Below are positions 1-7,454 of a stretch of DNA of 41,009 nt, piece by piece. This DNA is from Bacteroidaceae bacterium (GTDB lineage: Bacteria > Bacteroidota > Bacteroidia > Bacteroidales > Bacteroidaceae), in the NCBI GenBank assembly GCA_900769465.1, contig CAAGGT010000315.1, positions 1 through 41,009 on the forward strand, read 5' to 3'. Position 1 is the first letter of the stretch; each line of letters opens with the position of its first letter. A program made the translations under genes and the position numbers. Below the pieces are notes generated by a model. The model worked only from the letters and a program-made list of their open reading frames with translations. It had not been told where the DNA came from and made no database searches.

Positions 1-574
1 GGCACTTCATATAGCGAATCATCGTGTTTTGTGCCACACGCTTCTCAATCTTCAAGAACGCCTCAAAATCACGAATCATCTCGCCGTTGAGGTTCTTGAT
101 TGGAAAGTCTACCACTTTGGTTTTGCGTGACATCATCTCCTTGAAATAACGCAGACAAAGCTTATAGCGGCTCAATGTAACCGCATCGAACTCGATACCC
201 ACCAACTGAGCCATTCGCTCGTTATGCTCTTCAAAAGTGGCGTAAAACATCTTTTGGCTGATATGCTTGCCCTGCAAATACTCCTTGATAGTCAGCGGAT
301 CAGCATAACCATCGCGCTCAACCAACTCTTTGTGAATCTCGTATGCTCGTGTTCGCAGCGATTCGAGATGACGGTTAATCTCAATCGGGATAGGGCCCTT
401 GCCAATGGCTCGTTCTTTCTTCTGATCCCAGAGTGACAATGGGACTTTGCGCAAAGTATTCATCTCTGTAAATCTGCCGTTTACAGTAATACGCATAGTG
501 ATAGCGGCTTCGCCACTCTTGCCCAAACGAGACTTTCGGACAATGAACAAAATTGAAAATGTACTCTTTATCAT
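1..574 (-). CDS. Tyrosine recombinase/integrase, N-terminal part (runs off left edge)
   Basis: Reading from the ATG at 574-572 to the left edge gives 191 codons with no stop. The product begins MIKSTFSILFIVRKSR and continues with the arm-binding-like beta segment typical of Bacteroidetes phage/conjugative-transposon integrases (RITVNGRF, then LWDQKKERA). A helical SAM-like core-binding region follows (residues about 100-190, including the FEEHNERMAQLVG segment). The catalytic domain is outside the window. The start is chosen because these integrases begin with a short M-x-STF-x-x-LF motif. It lies 236 bp beyond the 3' end of a tRNA-Phe in the same orientation, the classic place for an integrase of a tRNA-targeted element, so an integrated element probably extends to the left. 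The family is clear; the kind of element is not. Confidence 0.85.
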   Translation of the reverse strand, partial: MIKSTFSILFIVRKSRLGKSGEAAITMRITVNGRFTEMNTLRKVPLSLWDQKKERAIGKGPIPIEINRHLESLRTRAYEIHKELVERDGYADPLTIKEYLQGKHISQKMFYATFEEHNERMAQLVGIEFDAVTLSRYKLCLRYFKEMMSRKTKVVDFPIKNLNGEMIRDFEAFLKIEKRVAQNTMIRYMKC

Positions 575-751
575 AACTTTATCTGTTAAAAAATGGTGCA
601 ATTCGCAACCAGATAAAGAGTAGTGTAAAACGATGAAAATGGGTTAATTACTGTCTAATTCGAGTACATTTTTTCGAGATTCAAAATTGTACTCGATTTG
701 CACACTTTCAGTTGCCCCGAAACACCCTAAATGGGTATATAGCACAATAAG

Positions 752-784
752 AAAAACGCCGTATTTTGTTGAAATACAGCGTTT
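752..784 (-). terminator. Hairpin after tRNA-Phe
   Basis: An imperfect 14-bp stem (AAAACGCTGTATTT / AAATACGGCGTTTT on the minus strand, one G-U pair) has a 5-nt loop followed by TCTT. It sits 26 bp beyond the tRNA 3' end and probably terminates tRNA transcription. Confidence 0.6.
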
Positions 785-809
785 TGACTAATTTGTCGTT
801 TTCTTTAAG

Positions 810-882
810 TGGTGCCACCAGGAATCGAACCGGGGACACAAGGATTTTCAGTCCTTTGCTCTACCAACTGAGCTATGGCACC
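810..882 (-). tRNA. tRNA-Phe (GAA)
   Basis: The minus strand folds as a cloverleaf. The 7-bp acceptor stem is GGTGCCA/TGGCACC with discriminator A at 810. The D-arm is AGCTCAGTTGGTAGAGC, the anticodon loop CTGAAAA (anticodon GAA), and the T-arm contains GGTTCGATTCC. CCA is not encoded, since the genomic sequence continues CTTAAA. A strong promoter lies upstream and an integrase-bearing element lies at its 3' end. Confidence 0.97.
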
Positions 883-920
883 ATCATTCGCAACTAAGAG
901 TTAATCTCTCATTGCGGGTG

Positions 921-951
921 CAAAGGTAAGCAAAATTTCTGAATCAGCAAA
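921..951 (-). promoter_or_regulatory. Promoter of tRNA-Phe
   Basis: On the minus strand TTTG (951-948), a 19-bp spacer and TACCTTTG (928-921) match the Bacteroidetes sigma-ABfr consensus (-33 TTTG, -7 TAnnTTTG) with ideal spacing. Transcription would start about 30 nt before the tRNA 5' end. Confidence 0.8.
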
Positions 952-1077
952 TTTTTATGCAATTTTTTGCGACTTTTATATCGCCGAACATCATATCACC
1001 CTACTACTCAAATCGATAGCCGCGCGATTTTATAAATACTTTTTTGCGCAAAAGCTCGTTATTTCATATTATTTTTC

Positions 1078-1085
1078 TAAATTTG
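1078..1085 (+). promoter_or_regulatory. -7 element for the nitroreductase-like gene
   Basis: TAAATTTG matches the Bacteroidetes TAnnTTTG -7 consensus 42 bp before the chosen start codon. No good -33 box is seen. Confidence 0.45.
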
Positions 1086-1127
1086 CGATATGTGAATCGT
1101 CAGTAATAACTAAAAATGGATATCGTT

Positions 1128-1811
1128 ATGAGAAATTTACTTATTTTGATGCTCTCGGTGGTTGTGGTTTCGTGCTGTGGTGCAGCGGACAAACCTGTGA
1201 CTGTTGAGGCTGAGGCGGCACCTGCGACGGCTGTGATCTATGGTAATACAATCGTTTTGACGCAGCCCGATTTGGCGGCGGGTAAGACCATCAACGAGGC
1301 GTTGGCGGCGCGTGAGTCGTCGCGCGAATACTCTGCGGAGCCGTTGTCGCTCGAAGAGTTGAGTGGTGTGCTGTGGGCTGCTGCGGGTGTCAATCGTCCG
1401 AATGGTCATCTGACTGCGCCGTCGGCTTTGGCGCTCTATCCCGTTACGGTCTATGCATTTACGGCTGAGGGTGTGTTCCGTTATAACTCGCAGTTGCACG
1501 TGCTGGTGCGTGAGGCTGAGGGCGATTATCGTGAACTGAGTGCTGCGCAGGACTTTGCTACTGCGGCGCCTTTGAACTTGGTCTATATTGCCGATTTGGG
1601 CAAGTATGACAGCAAGTTCCCGCGCGATAAGGCTGAGTTCTTGTCGGGTCAGGACGCTGCGGGCTATGCCGAGAATGTCAATCTGTATGCTGCGGGCAAT
1701 GGCTTGAAGGCAATTACGCGCGGTAGCTTGAAGGGCGCGGAGGTGCTGGCGTTGTTGGGTCTTGATCCCAAGCAGTATGTTCCGGTACTGGCGCAGACGG
1801 TTGGTAAGTAA
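1128..1811 (+). CDS. Exported nitroreductase-family (SagB-like) lipoprotein
   Basis: The 227-residue product has a signal peptide with a lipobox-like Cys (VVVVSCCGA, residues 9-17), so it is probably a periplasm-facing lipoprotein. The body resembles the FMN-binding nitroreductase/SagB-type fold: an N-terminal SSREY segment followed by LSLEELSGVLWAAAGVNRP, and a C-terminal VNLYAAGNGLKAITRG segment like the flavin-contacting helix of nitroreductases. Exported single-domain members are common in Bacteroidales; the substrate is unknown. The start at 1128 is preferred because MRN gives a normal positively charged signal-peptide head. An in-frame ATG at 1116 would add MDIV. It appears monocistronic and is followed by a terminator. 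Confidence 0.8.
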   Translation: MRNLLILMLSVVVVSCCGAADKPVTVEAEAAPATAVIYGNTIVLTQPDLAAGKTINEALAARESSREYSAEPLSLEELSGVLWAAAGVNRPNGHLTAPSALALYPVTVYAFTAEGVFRYNSQLHVLVREAEGDYRELSAAQDFATAAPLNLVYIADLGKYDSKFPRDKAEFLSGQDAAGYAENVNLYAAGNGLKAITRGSLKGAEVLALLGLDPKQYVPVLAQTVGK

Positions 1812-1837
1812 CCAAAAGTAAAAACCTCGAAAAATAG

Positions 1838-1876
1838 TCGAGCCGACCTCTGCAATAGGGTTGGCTCGATTTGTTT
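1838..1876 (+). terminator. Rho-independent terminator
   Basis: An 11-bp stem, TCGAGCCGACC (1838-1848) with GGTTGGCTCGA (1859-1869), is followed by TTTGTTTT. It lies 27 bp after the nitroreductase-like gene. Confidence 0.8.
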
Positions 1877-1913
1877 TCTATATATAACTATATTATTCCA
1901 CGATTTTTTTACC

Positions 1914-1921
1914 TACTTTTG
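1914..1921 (+). promoter_or_regulatory. -7 element for the GNAT-HAD gene
   Basis: TACTTTTG fits TAnnTTTG and lies 22 bp before the ATG at 1944, giving a very short leader. There is no clear -33 box. Confidence 0.45.
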
Positions 1922-1943
1922 TCCCCACAAATTGAATAGAACA

Positions 1944-3263
1944 ATGCTCGGAAAACTGATACTGCGCCCAACACGCGAGAGCGATCTGCCTGCCGTAATG
2001 CAAATTATTGCTGCGGCACAGGCCGATTTTTGTGAGCGCGGTATCGATCAATGGCAGAATGGGTACCCCAACGAGCAGGTGATTCGTGGCGATATGGCGC
2101 GTGGCGAGAGCTATGTGGCGATGCGTGGCGACCAAGTGGTGGCAACGGTGATGATCACCTTCGAGCCCGATCCAAACTATGTGACGATCTACGACGGTGC
2201 GTGGTTGGTTACCGAGCCGAGGCTCTACGCTACGATTCATCGCATTGCGGTCGCTATCGCCGAGCGAGGTCAGGGCATAGCCGAGTGGATCGTTGAGCAG
2301 ACGGAGCGAATGTGCCGTCAGCGCGGTGTCGATAGTCTGCGTATCGACACTCACCGCGACAATCGCGCGATGCAGCGCGTAGCCGAGAAGTGCGCGATGA
2401 CCCACTGCGGTACGATTCTGCTGAGCGATGGCGCCGAGCGTTTGGCATACGAGAAGATTATGAACAACAAACCCAATATTCGTGCTGTATTTTTCGATAT
2501 CGACGGCACGCTTGTAAGTTTCAATACCCACCGCGTGAGTGATGCGACGGTGGAGGCGTTGGCCGAGTTGCGCCGACGCGGTGTGAAGGTGATCCTGGCG
2601 ACGGGACGCCTGCTGAACCAGACCGAGGTGGTGAGCCACATCAAGTTCGATGGCTACATCACTCTCAACGGTTGCTGCTGTTTGGCTGAGGACGGTCGCA
2701 CGGTGATCAGCAGTGCGACGATCCCGCAGAGCGATCTGAATTCGATAGTCGATTATCTCGAAGCGAATAACCACCCCTTCCCTTGTTCGTTTATGGACGA
2801 GCAGGGCAGTTGGATCAACTATGTGGACGATCGCGTGCAGTTCGTATGGGACAACATCGCGTTGCCCGTACCCCGCACCGAGGATCCGCGCGAGACGATC
2901 AAGCGCGATATCTATCAGGTGAATGTCTATGTCGATGAGGTGGACGAGGACACGATTGTCGGAGGCTATCTGCAACATTGCGAATCGACGCGCTGGCACC
3001 CGATGTTTGCCGATGTCAATCTGCGCGGCGTGAGCAAGCAGCAGGGCGTCGATAACCTGCTCAACTATTTCGGTATCTCGCGCGAGGAGGCTATGGCGTT
3101 TGGCGATGGCGGCAACGATGTGAGTATGCTTGGTCACGTTGGTTGGGGTGTTGCGATGGGCAATGCGGTCGATTCGGCTAAGCAGGCGGCGGTCTATGTC
3201 ACCGATACGGTCGATAACGAGGGTATCTGCAAGGCGTTGCAACACTTCGGTTTGATCGACTAA
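1944..3263 (+). CDS. GNAT acetyltransferase fused to Cof-type HAD phosphatase
   Basis: The 439-residue cytoplasmic protein has two domains. Residues about 1-170 resemble a GNAT N-acetyltransferase: LILRPTRESDLPAVMQII start, AERGQGIAEWIVE as acetyl-CoA-binding segment, and a terminal CGTILL-type strand. Residues about 177-439 are a HAD-IIB/Cof phosphatase: motif I FFDIDGTLVSF, motif II ILATGR, the Cof cap, and motifs III/IV in SKQQGVDNLL and FGDGGNDVSML. The two are joined by a short linker (KIMNNKPNIRA) with no internal stop, so this is a true fusion. Cof enzymes dephosphorylate sugar phosphates or cofactors such as FMN and PLP; neither substrate can be read here. The ATG at 1944 is preferred to the upstream in-frame TTG at 1932. 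The canonical GNAT R/Q-x-x-G-x-G/A loop is degenerate (ERGQGIA). Confidence 0.85.
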   Translation: MLGKLILRPTRESDLPAVMQIIAAAQADFCERGIDQWQNGYPNEQVIRGDMARGESYVAMRGDQVVATVMITFEPDPNYVTIYDGAWLVTEPRLYATIHRIAVAIAERGQGIAEWIVEQTERMCRQRGVDSLRIDTHRDNRAMQRVAEKCAMTHCGTILLSDGAERLAYEKIMNNKPNIRAVFFDIDGTLVSFNTHRVSDATVEALAELRRRGVKVILATGRLLNQTEVVSHIKFDGYITLNGCCCLAEDGRTVISSATIPQSDLNSIVDYLEANNHPFPCSFMDEQGSWINYVDDRVQFVWDNIALPVPRTEDPRETIKRDIYQVNVYVDEVDEDTIVGGYLQHCESTRWHPMFADVNLRGVSKQQGVDNLLNYFGISREEAMAFGDGGNDVSMLGHVGWGVAMGNAVDSAKQAAVYVTDTVDNEGICKALQHFGLID

Positions 3264-3293
3264 GCGGAGCACAAGAGCATCCGACTGAAACTT

Positions 3294-3320
3294 ATGGCCA
3301 CTCTTTGAGTGGCCATTTTC
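3294..3320 (+). terminator. Rho-independent terminator
   Basis: A perfect 9-bp stem ATGGCCACT/AGTGGCCAT with a 5-nt loop is followed by TTTC. It lies 31 bp after the GNAT-HAD gene. Confidence 0.75.
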
Positions 3321-3359
3321 TTTGCCCTGAAAATTTTTCTCAAAAATATTTATCGAAAA

Positions 3360-3416
3360 TTTGGAAGTTGGATTTTTCTGGTTACCTTTGTAGTGTATTA
3401 ATGCACTAATACACTA
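3360..3416 (+). promoter_or_regulatory. ABC-operon promoter with overlapping GntR-type palindromic operator
   Basis: TTTG (3360-3363), a 19-bp spacer and TACCTTTG (3383-3390) form a consensus Bacteroidetes promoter. Directly abutting the -7 box is a perfect inverted repeat, TAGTGTATTA (3391-3400), ATGCAC, TAATACACTA (3407-3416), covering the expected transcription start. The operon encodes a YtrA-type GntR repressor (5051-5425), the obvious candidate ligand of this site, giving autorepression. The repressor-operator pairing is inference. Confidence 0.8.
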
Positions 3417-3459
3417 AGCGCGCAAAACAAAAATAGACTAAAAAAACTGAACAAAAACT

Positions 3460-4299
3460 ATGATCGAAATCACAAACTTAAAATTCCGCTACAACCAGCG
3501 CACTACGGTTTTCGATTCGTTGTCGCTTGCCATTCCGTCGGGAGAGATTGTTGGTCTTTTGGGTCGTAATGGTACGGGCAAGAGCACACTGCTCAATCTT
3601 TTGGCGGGATTGCTCGACGCTACGGCGGGCTCGATTGCGATTGAGGGTGTCGATGTTGCGCGTCGAGGTGTGGCACTCAATTCGAAATTGATGATTGTGC
3701 CCGAGGAGTTCAAACTCCCTGCGCTGACACTCGATCGCTTTGCACGCGTAACAGCCCCATTTTATCCCAATTTTGACGAGGCTCGTTTTGCCGATTGCTG
3801 CACCCGATTCGAGGTGAAGCCCACGGAGCGTCTTGACCGTATGTCGATGGGACAGCGCAAGAAGTCCTATCTCGCTTTTGCGTTGGCTTGCAATACGCCC
3901 GTTCTGCTGCTTGATGAGCCAACAAACGGCTTGGATATCCCTGCGCGACAGGCTCTGCGTCAGATGCTTGCCGAGCAGATCAACGACGAGCGCACGATCA
4001 TCATCTCGACCCACGCTGCACGCGACATCGAGAATTTGGTCGATCGCTTGGTGATACTCGAAGAGCGTCGTATGGTGCTCAACGAGAGCATTGCAACGCT
4101 ATCGACACTCTTCGGTGTGGGCATTGTTCCTGCGGGAGTTGTGGCGCTCTATGTTGAGCCGAGTGTGGCGGGCAATCGCGGAGTGTGGGTTGCTGAACGC
4201 GACGAGGAGAGCCGTATGGATCTCGAATTGATGTTCAATGCTGCGACGCAGGCTACGCGCGAGGTCGTTGCTGTAATCGCTAACCAATCAAAACTTTAA
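3460..4299 (+). CDS. ABC transporter ATP-binding protein
   Basis: The 279-residue ABC ATPase has Walker A GRNGTGKS (35-42), signature MSMGQRKKS (128-136, a variant of LSGGQ), Walker B VLLLDEP (148-154), a D-loop NGLD and H-loop His185 (STH). The family resembles YtrB-like ATPases that pair with small ABC-2-type membrane proteins. It heads an operon with a membrane protein (6-nt gap), a GntR regulator and a small exported-type protein. GntR-YtrA/ABC operons in other bacteria respond to cell-wall antibiotics or envelope stress; that role here is inference. The start ATG follows a 43-nt leader after the operator. Confidence 0.93.
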   Translation: MIEITNLKFRYNQRTTVFDSLSLAIPSGEIVGLLGRNGTGKSTLLNLLAGLLDATAGSIAIEGVDVARRGVALNSKLMIVPEEFKLPALTLDRFARVTAPFYPNFDEARFADCCTRFEVKPTERLDRMSMGQRKKSYLAFALACNTPVLLLDEPTNGLDIPARQALRQMLAEQINDERTIIISTHAARDIENLVDRLVILEERRMVLNESIATLSTLFGVGIVPAGVVALYVEPSVAGNRGVWVAERDEESRMDLELMFNAATQATREVVAVIANQSKL

Positions 4300-4305
4300 G
4301 CTGCT

Positions 4306-5037
4306 ATGAAAAAGTTTAGTCTGCGCCGCGTGGCGCAATATATCGCAAAGCACTATGCCGAGTATGGTCGCACATATCTGCTTACTTATGGCATTGTGAT
4401 CGCCATTTTGGCGGCAATGGCACTGCTGCATACCGTAAAGGATTATGTTGTAGTTGAGATATTTTATCAAATGGCATTGAGAGCTATGCCTATTCTCCTG
4501 CTAAGTATTACGAGTATCTCGTTGCGATCGCTCGAACGCTCGTCGCATTGTGCGGCGATTGACCTGACACTTCCGATGTCGAGCCTCGAACGCTACCTCT
4601 TTTTGCTCGTCAATACAATCGTTATGGGCGTGTTGGTGCAGTTGGCAATCATCTATTGTTTTGACTTTTGGGGCGATGCTCCTTTGCTGACAATGGCGAA
4701 GGGATATATGATCATTCACCCGATCATTTTAGTGGCCTATTGCTGGGCTCGCAGTTCAAAGATGGCAGTTGTTGGTTTAGTTTGGCTGTGGGCAGGTGTA
4801 ATGCTGCTCGTAACATCAATTTCGACATCGGTGGGTGTAATAAGTATGAATGAGTATATGATCTTTGGCATTCCCGAGAGTTATACCTTCTTTGATCATT
4901 CGGGTGCGGATATTCGCTACAACTACGATTATGACTTTGTCCACCCGACGTGGTTAAAGTGGAGCTACACGGTGGTGATGTATCTGCTGGCCTACGCCAT
5001 TGCCTATTTCAAATTGCGCGAGCGTCGCCTCGCATAA
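4306..5037 (+). CDS. ABC-2-like membrane protein (permease partner)
   Basis: The 243-residue integral membrane protein has about six hydrophobic segments, near residues 25-42, 50-68, 90-118, 128-145, 152-172 and 215-234. It has a basic N-terminus (MKKFSLRRVAQYIAKHY) and a positively charged C-terminus (KLRERRLA). No conserved family motif is recognised. It starts 6 nt after the ATPase gene and is followed at 13 nt by the GntR gene, so it is most likely the transmembrane half of the transporter. The transported substrate cannot be inferred. Confidence 0.75.
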   Translation: MKKFSLRRVAQYIAKHYAEYGRTYLLTYGIVIAILAAMALLHTVKDYVVVEIFYQMALRAMPILLLSITSISLRSLERSSHCAAIDLTLPMSSLERYLFLLVNTIVMGVLVQLAIIYCFDFWGDAPLLTMAKGYMIIHPIILVAYCWARSSKMAVVGLVWLWAGVMLLVTSISTSVGVISMNEYMIFGIPESYTFFDHSGADIRYNYDYDFVHPTWLKWSYTVVMYLLAYAIAYFKLRERRLA

Positions 5038-5050
5038 AATAGTTAGCTCT

Positions 5051-5425
5051 ATGCAATTCGATAATACACAGCCTATTTGGGCGCAAATCTACGAACTGCT
5101 ACTCACCCACATTGCCGATGGTGAGTGGCGCGAGGGCGAGCGTATTGCATCGGTGCGCGAGTTGGGAGGAGCATTGGCAGTCAATCCCAACACCGTGATG
5201 CGAGCTTACGAGCGCGCCACCGACGAAGAGTTGATCTTCAACCGTCGAGGAATCGGCTACTTCGTTGGCGAGGGTGCGCAGCGCACAGCGGCGGCACTTC
5301 TACGCCAGCGCTTCGAGAGCGAGCAATTGCCTCGCATTTTCAGTTCGATGCAACGTGTCGGCATCACTGCCGAAGAATTTGTTTCACTCTACAAAAAATA
5401 CCAAGAAAATGAAAACAAGCAATAA
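5051..5425 (+). CDS. GntR family (YtrA-type) transcriptional regulator
   Basis: The 124-residue regulator has an N-terminal winged helix (residues about 8-75): PIWAQIYELLL, the helix-turn-helix ASVRELGGALAVNPNTVMRAYERA, and the wing FNRRGIGYFV. A short C-terminal helical dimerization tail of about 50 residues (LPRIFSSMQRVGITAEEF) is diagnostic of the YtrA subfamily, which lacks a large ligand domain. The start at 5051 gives the conserved family start just before the PIWxQI motif; an earlier in-frame start at 5000 would overlap the upstream gene. The product probably binds the 26-bp palindrome at 3391-3416 and represses its own operon. Confidence 0.9.
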   Translation: MQFDNTQPIWAQIYELLLTHIADGEWREGERIASVRELGGALAVNPNTVMRAYERATDEELIFNRRGIGYFVGEGAQRTAAALLRQRFESEQLPRIFSSMQRVGITAEEFVSLYKKYQENENKQ

Positions 5426-5780
5426 ACTTCTGACGCTTTTCTGTGTGATTTTCGTCTGCGCGTGGGGTGCGGTACTGCTCATTGGTCGCAGCTATTCGTT
5501 GCCTTTCCGTCTGTTTTTCGATAGCGAACAGATGGCTGACGTAACGGTATATAAGATGCCCTATAACGACTATGCATCGTTTATTGGAGAGAATGGCAAC
5601 GTGAAATACTCGATTATTTGTTGTGATCGCGAGACGTCATTGGATATGTTCCGCATCGAGGGCGACACACTCATCTTCAACTATAAGTTGGAGGCGTTAC
5701 CGCAGACCAAGGAGCGTCCGATTGAGATGATTCTTACCGATACGACGTTCGTTCAGGATTGGGATAAGATTCTGAAATAG
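5409..5780 (+). CDS. Small membrane-anchored protein of the ABC/GntR operon, unknown function
   Basis: The 123-residue product has one N-terminal hydrophobic segment (residues about 7-26, LLTLFCVIFVCAWGAVLLIG), either an uncleaved anchor or a signal peptide. A soluble domain of about 95 residues rich in beta-type sequence and acidic residues follows. I recognise no family. The ATG at 5409 overlaps the end of the GntR gene by 17 nt in another frame, so the two are translationally linked. It may be an accessory or lipid/peptide-sensing subunit; that is speculation. Confidence 0.7.
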   Translation: MKTSNKLLTLFCVIFVCAWGAVLLIGRSYSLPFRLFFDSEQMADVTVYKMPYNDYASFIGENGNVKYSIICCDRETSLDMFRIEGDTLIFNYKLEALPQTKERPIEMILTDTTFVQDWDKILK

Positions 5781-5798
5781 CAAGAGTTAGCGCCGTAA

Positions 5799-5830
5799 AA
5801 AAGCCGCCCTGATATTGGGCGGCTTTTGTT
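5799..5830. terminator. Bidirectional terminator between convergent operons
   Basis: An 11-bp perfect stem, AAAAGCCGCCC (5799-5809) and GGGCGGCTTTT (5817-5827), has A and T runs on both sides. It can serve the ABC operon (+) and rfbD-ung (-). Confidence 0.85.
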
Positions 5831-5840
5831 TGTTATCGAG

Positions 5841-6503
5841 CTACCAGACGATCGGCTCTTGCCCGCGGGCAACGAGGTAAGCGTTTGCTTGCGAGAAGTG
5901 GCGACAGCCGAAGAAACCACGATAGGCCGATAGTGGCGAGGGGTGAACGGCCTTCAAGATGCAGTTGCGTGCAGGGTCGGCAATTGCGCCCTTACGCTGT
6001 GCGTAGCTACCCCAAAGCATATAGACCACACCTTCGCGGCGGGCGGCAATGGCGCGCACCACGGCGTCGGTAAACTGCTCCCAGCCACGACCGGCGTGCG
6101 AGGCGGCCTCGTGAGCACGCACCGTCAGCACCGCGTTGAGCAACAAAACTCCTTGCTCGGCCCAACGATCGAGGTTGCCGCTTGCGGGGATCGGCGCGCC
6201 CGTGTCGCTTTCAACCTCCTGAAAAATATTGCGCAACGAGGGCGGGAACTGCACTCCGTCATTCACCGAGAAACACAATCCATTGGCTTGACCCTCACCG
6301 TGATAGGGATCTTGACCGATGATCACCACCTTCAACTTATCGACGGGGCACTTGTCGAATGCACGAAAAATATTCGACCCGCGCGGGAAGATCTGACGCG
6401 AGCCATACTCTTCGCGCACAAACTCGACCAACTCGGCAAAATATGGTTTCTCGAATTCGTCGGCCAACAGTGCCTTCCAATCTTCGGCAATCTTGACATT
6501 CAT
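5841..6503 (-). CDS. ung: Uracil-DNA glycosylase
   Basis: The 220-residue family-1 uracil-DNA glycosylase removes uracil from DNA at the start of base excision repair. Visible motifs are the water-activating loop GQDPYHGEGQA (residues 63-73, catalytic Asp65 with Tyr67/His68), the uracil-recognition region LLLNAVLTV, and the minor-groove/leucine intercalation loop VHPSPLSAYRGFFG with its catalytic His. The length is normal for the family. The start lies 2 nt after the rfbD stop, so the two are cotranscribed; I see no functional link between them. Confidence 0.97.
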   Translation of the reverse strand: MNVKIAEDWKALLADEFEKPYFAELVEFVREEYGSRQIFPRGSNIFRAFDKCPVDKLKVVIIGQDPYHGEGQANGLCFSVNDGVQFPPSLRNIFQEVESDTGAPIPASGNLDRWAEQGVLLLNAVLTVRAHEAASHAGRGWEQFTDAVVRAIAARREGVVYMLWGSYAQRKGAIADPARNCILKAVHPSPLSAYRGFFGCRHFSQANAYLVARGQEPIVW

Positions 6504-6505
6504 AA

Positions 6506-7372
6506 CTATTTCGGTTGTTTGATTCGTTCAATGTTTCGTTTAAGGCTCGCGCGCCAATCGGGCAACACCACACCAAAGCGGTCGTGAATTTTCGAGCAAT
6601 CGAGCACCGAATATCGGGGGCGTCGGGCGGCAGTGGGATACTCGTCGGTCGAGATGGCTACGGCGCGACAATCGCACTCTGCCGCGCGGAAAATCTCCTC
6701 GGCAAATTCGCACCAAGTAGCCTCGCCCACCGAGGCGTAGTGGAAGATCTCGCCACGCAACTTGCGATCGGCAACAACCTCAGGCAGTATCTGCACAATC
6801 GTCGCCGCCAAGTCGTCAACTGCCGTCGGGCAACCATATTGATCGGCTACGACACGTACCTCGCGCTGCTGCTCGGCCAGGCGCAACATCGTCTTCACGA
6901 AATTCTTGCCTTCGGGCGCGTAGAGCCACTGCGTGCGGATAATCACGCCGCGACAACCGCTCTCAACGATCGCCTGCTCGCCGCGCAATTTACCCTCGCC
7001 ATAGTGGTTGATAGGAGCCACCGTGTCGCTCTCGCGGTAGGGCGCGCGGCTCGTGCCGTCGAAGACATAATCGGTCGAAACGTGCACCAGCGCCACATCG
7101 TGCAGAGCCGCCACGCGAGCCATATTCTCGACTGCGTGCCAATTCACTGCGTCGGCCTTATCGCGCTCTGACTCAGCAAGATCAACCGCCGTATATGCCG
7201 CGCAATTAACCACCGCGTCGGGTCGCAAACGCTCGATCTGCTCCTCCACAGCCTTGTGATCAGTCACGTCGCAATCCGAGGAGTCGAGCGCCACGACATC
7301 CCAGGTTGCGGGTGCGATGCGCTGCAACTCACGGCCGAGTTGTCCGTTTTTCCCGAATATTAACAATTTCAT
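6506..7372 (-). CDS. rfbD: dTDP-4-dehydrorhamnose reductase
   Basis: The 288-residue extended short-chain dehydrogenase/reductase makes dTDP-L-rhamnose, the last step of rhamnose donor synthesis for surface polysaccharide. It has the Rossmann motif GKNGQLG (7-13), the active-site Ser/Thr strand VHVSTDYVFDG (97-106), and the catalytic Tyr124/Lys128 pair in YGEGK. It heads a two-gene unit with ung. The other rml genes (rfbA, rfbB, rfbC) are not in the window, which is common in Bacteroidales. Confidence 0.93.
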   Translation of the reverse strand: MKLLIFGKNGQLGRELQRIAPATWDVVALDSSDCDVTDHKAVEEQIERLRPDAVVNCAAYTAVDLAESERDKADAVNWHAVENMARVAALHDVALVHVSTDYVFDGTSRAPYRESDTVAPINHYGEGKLRGEQAIVESGCRGVIIRTQWLYAPEGKNFVKTMLRLAEQQREVRVVADQYGCPTAVDDLAATIVQILPEVVADRKLRGEIFHYASVGEATWCEFAEEIFRAAECDCRAVAISTDEYPTAARRPRYSVLDCSKIHDRFGVVLPDWRASLKRNIERIKQPK

Positions 7373-7423
7373 TTTAGGGCACTAATTTTTCGTAAAAGTA
7401 ACACATTTTTCCATTTTTCGCGC

Positions 7424-7431
7424 TACCTTTG
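7424..7431 (+). promoter_or_regulatory. -7 element of the alkaline phosphatase gene
   Basis: TACCTTTG is an exact TAnnTTTG match, 23 bp before the ATG at 7455. The -33 position is not recognisable. Confidence 0.6.
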
Positions 7432-7454
7432 CGTGAACTTAATAAACTTTTTCA

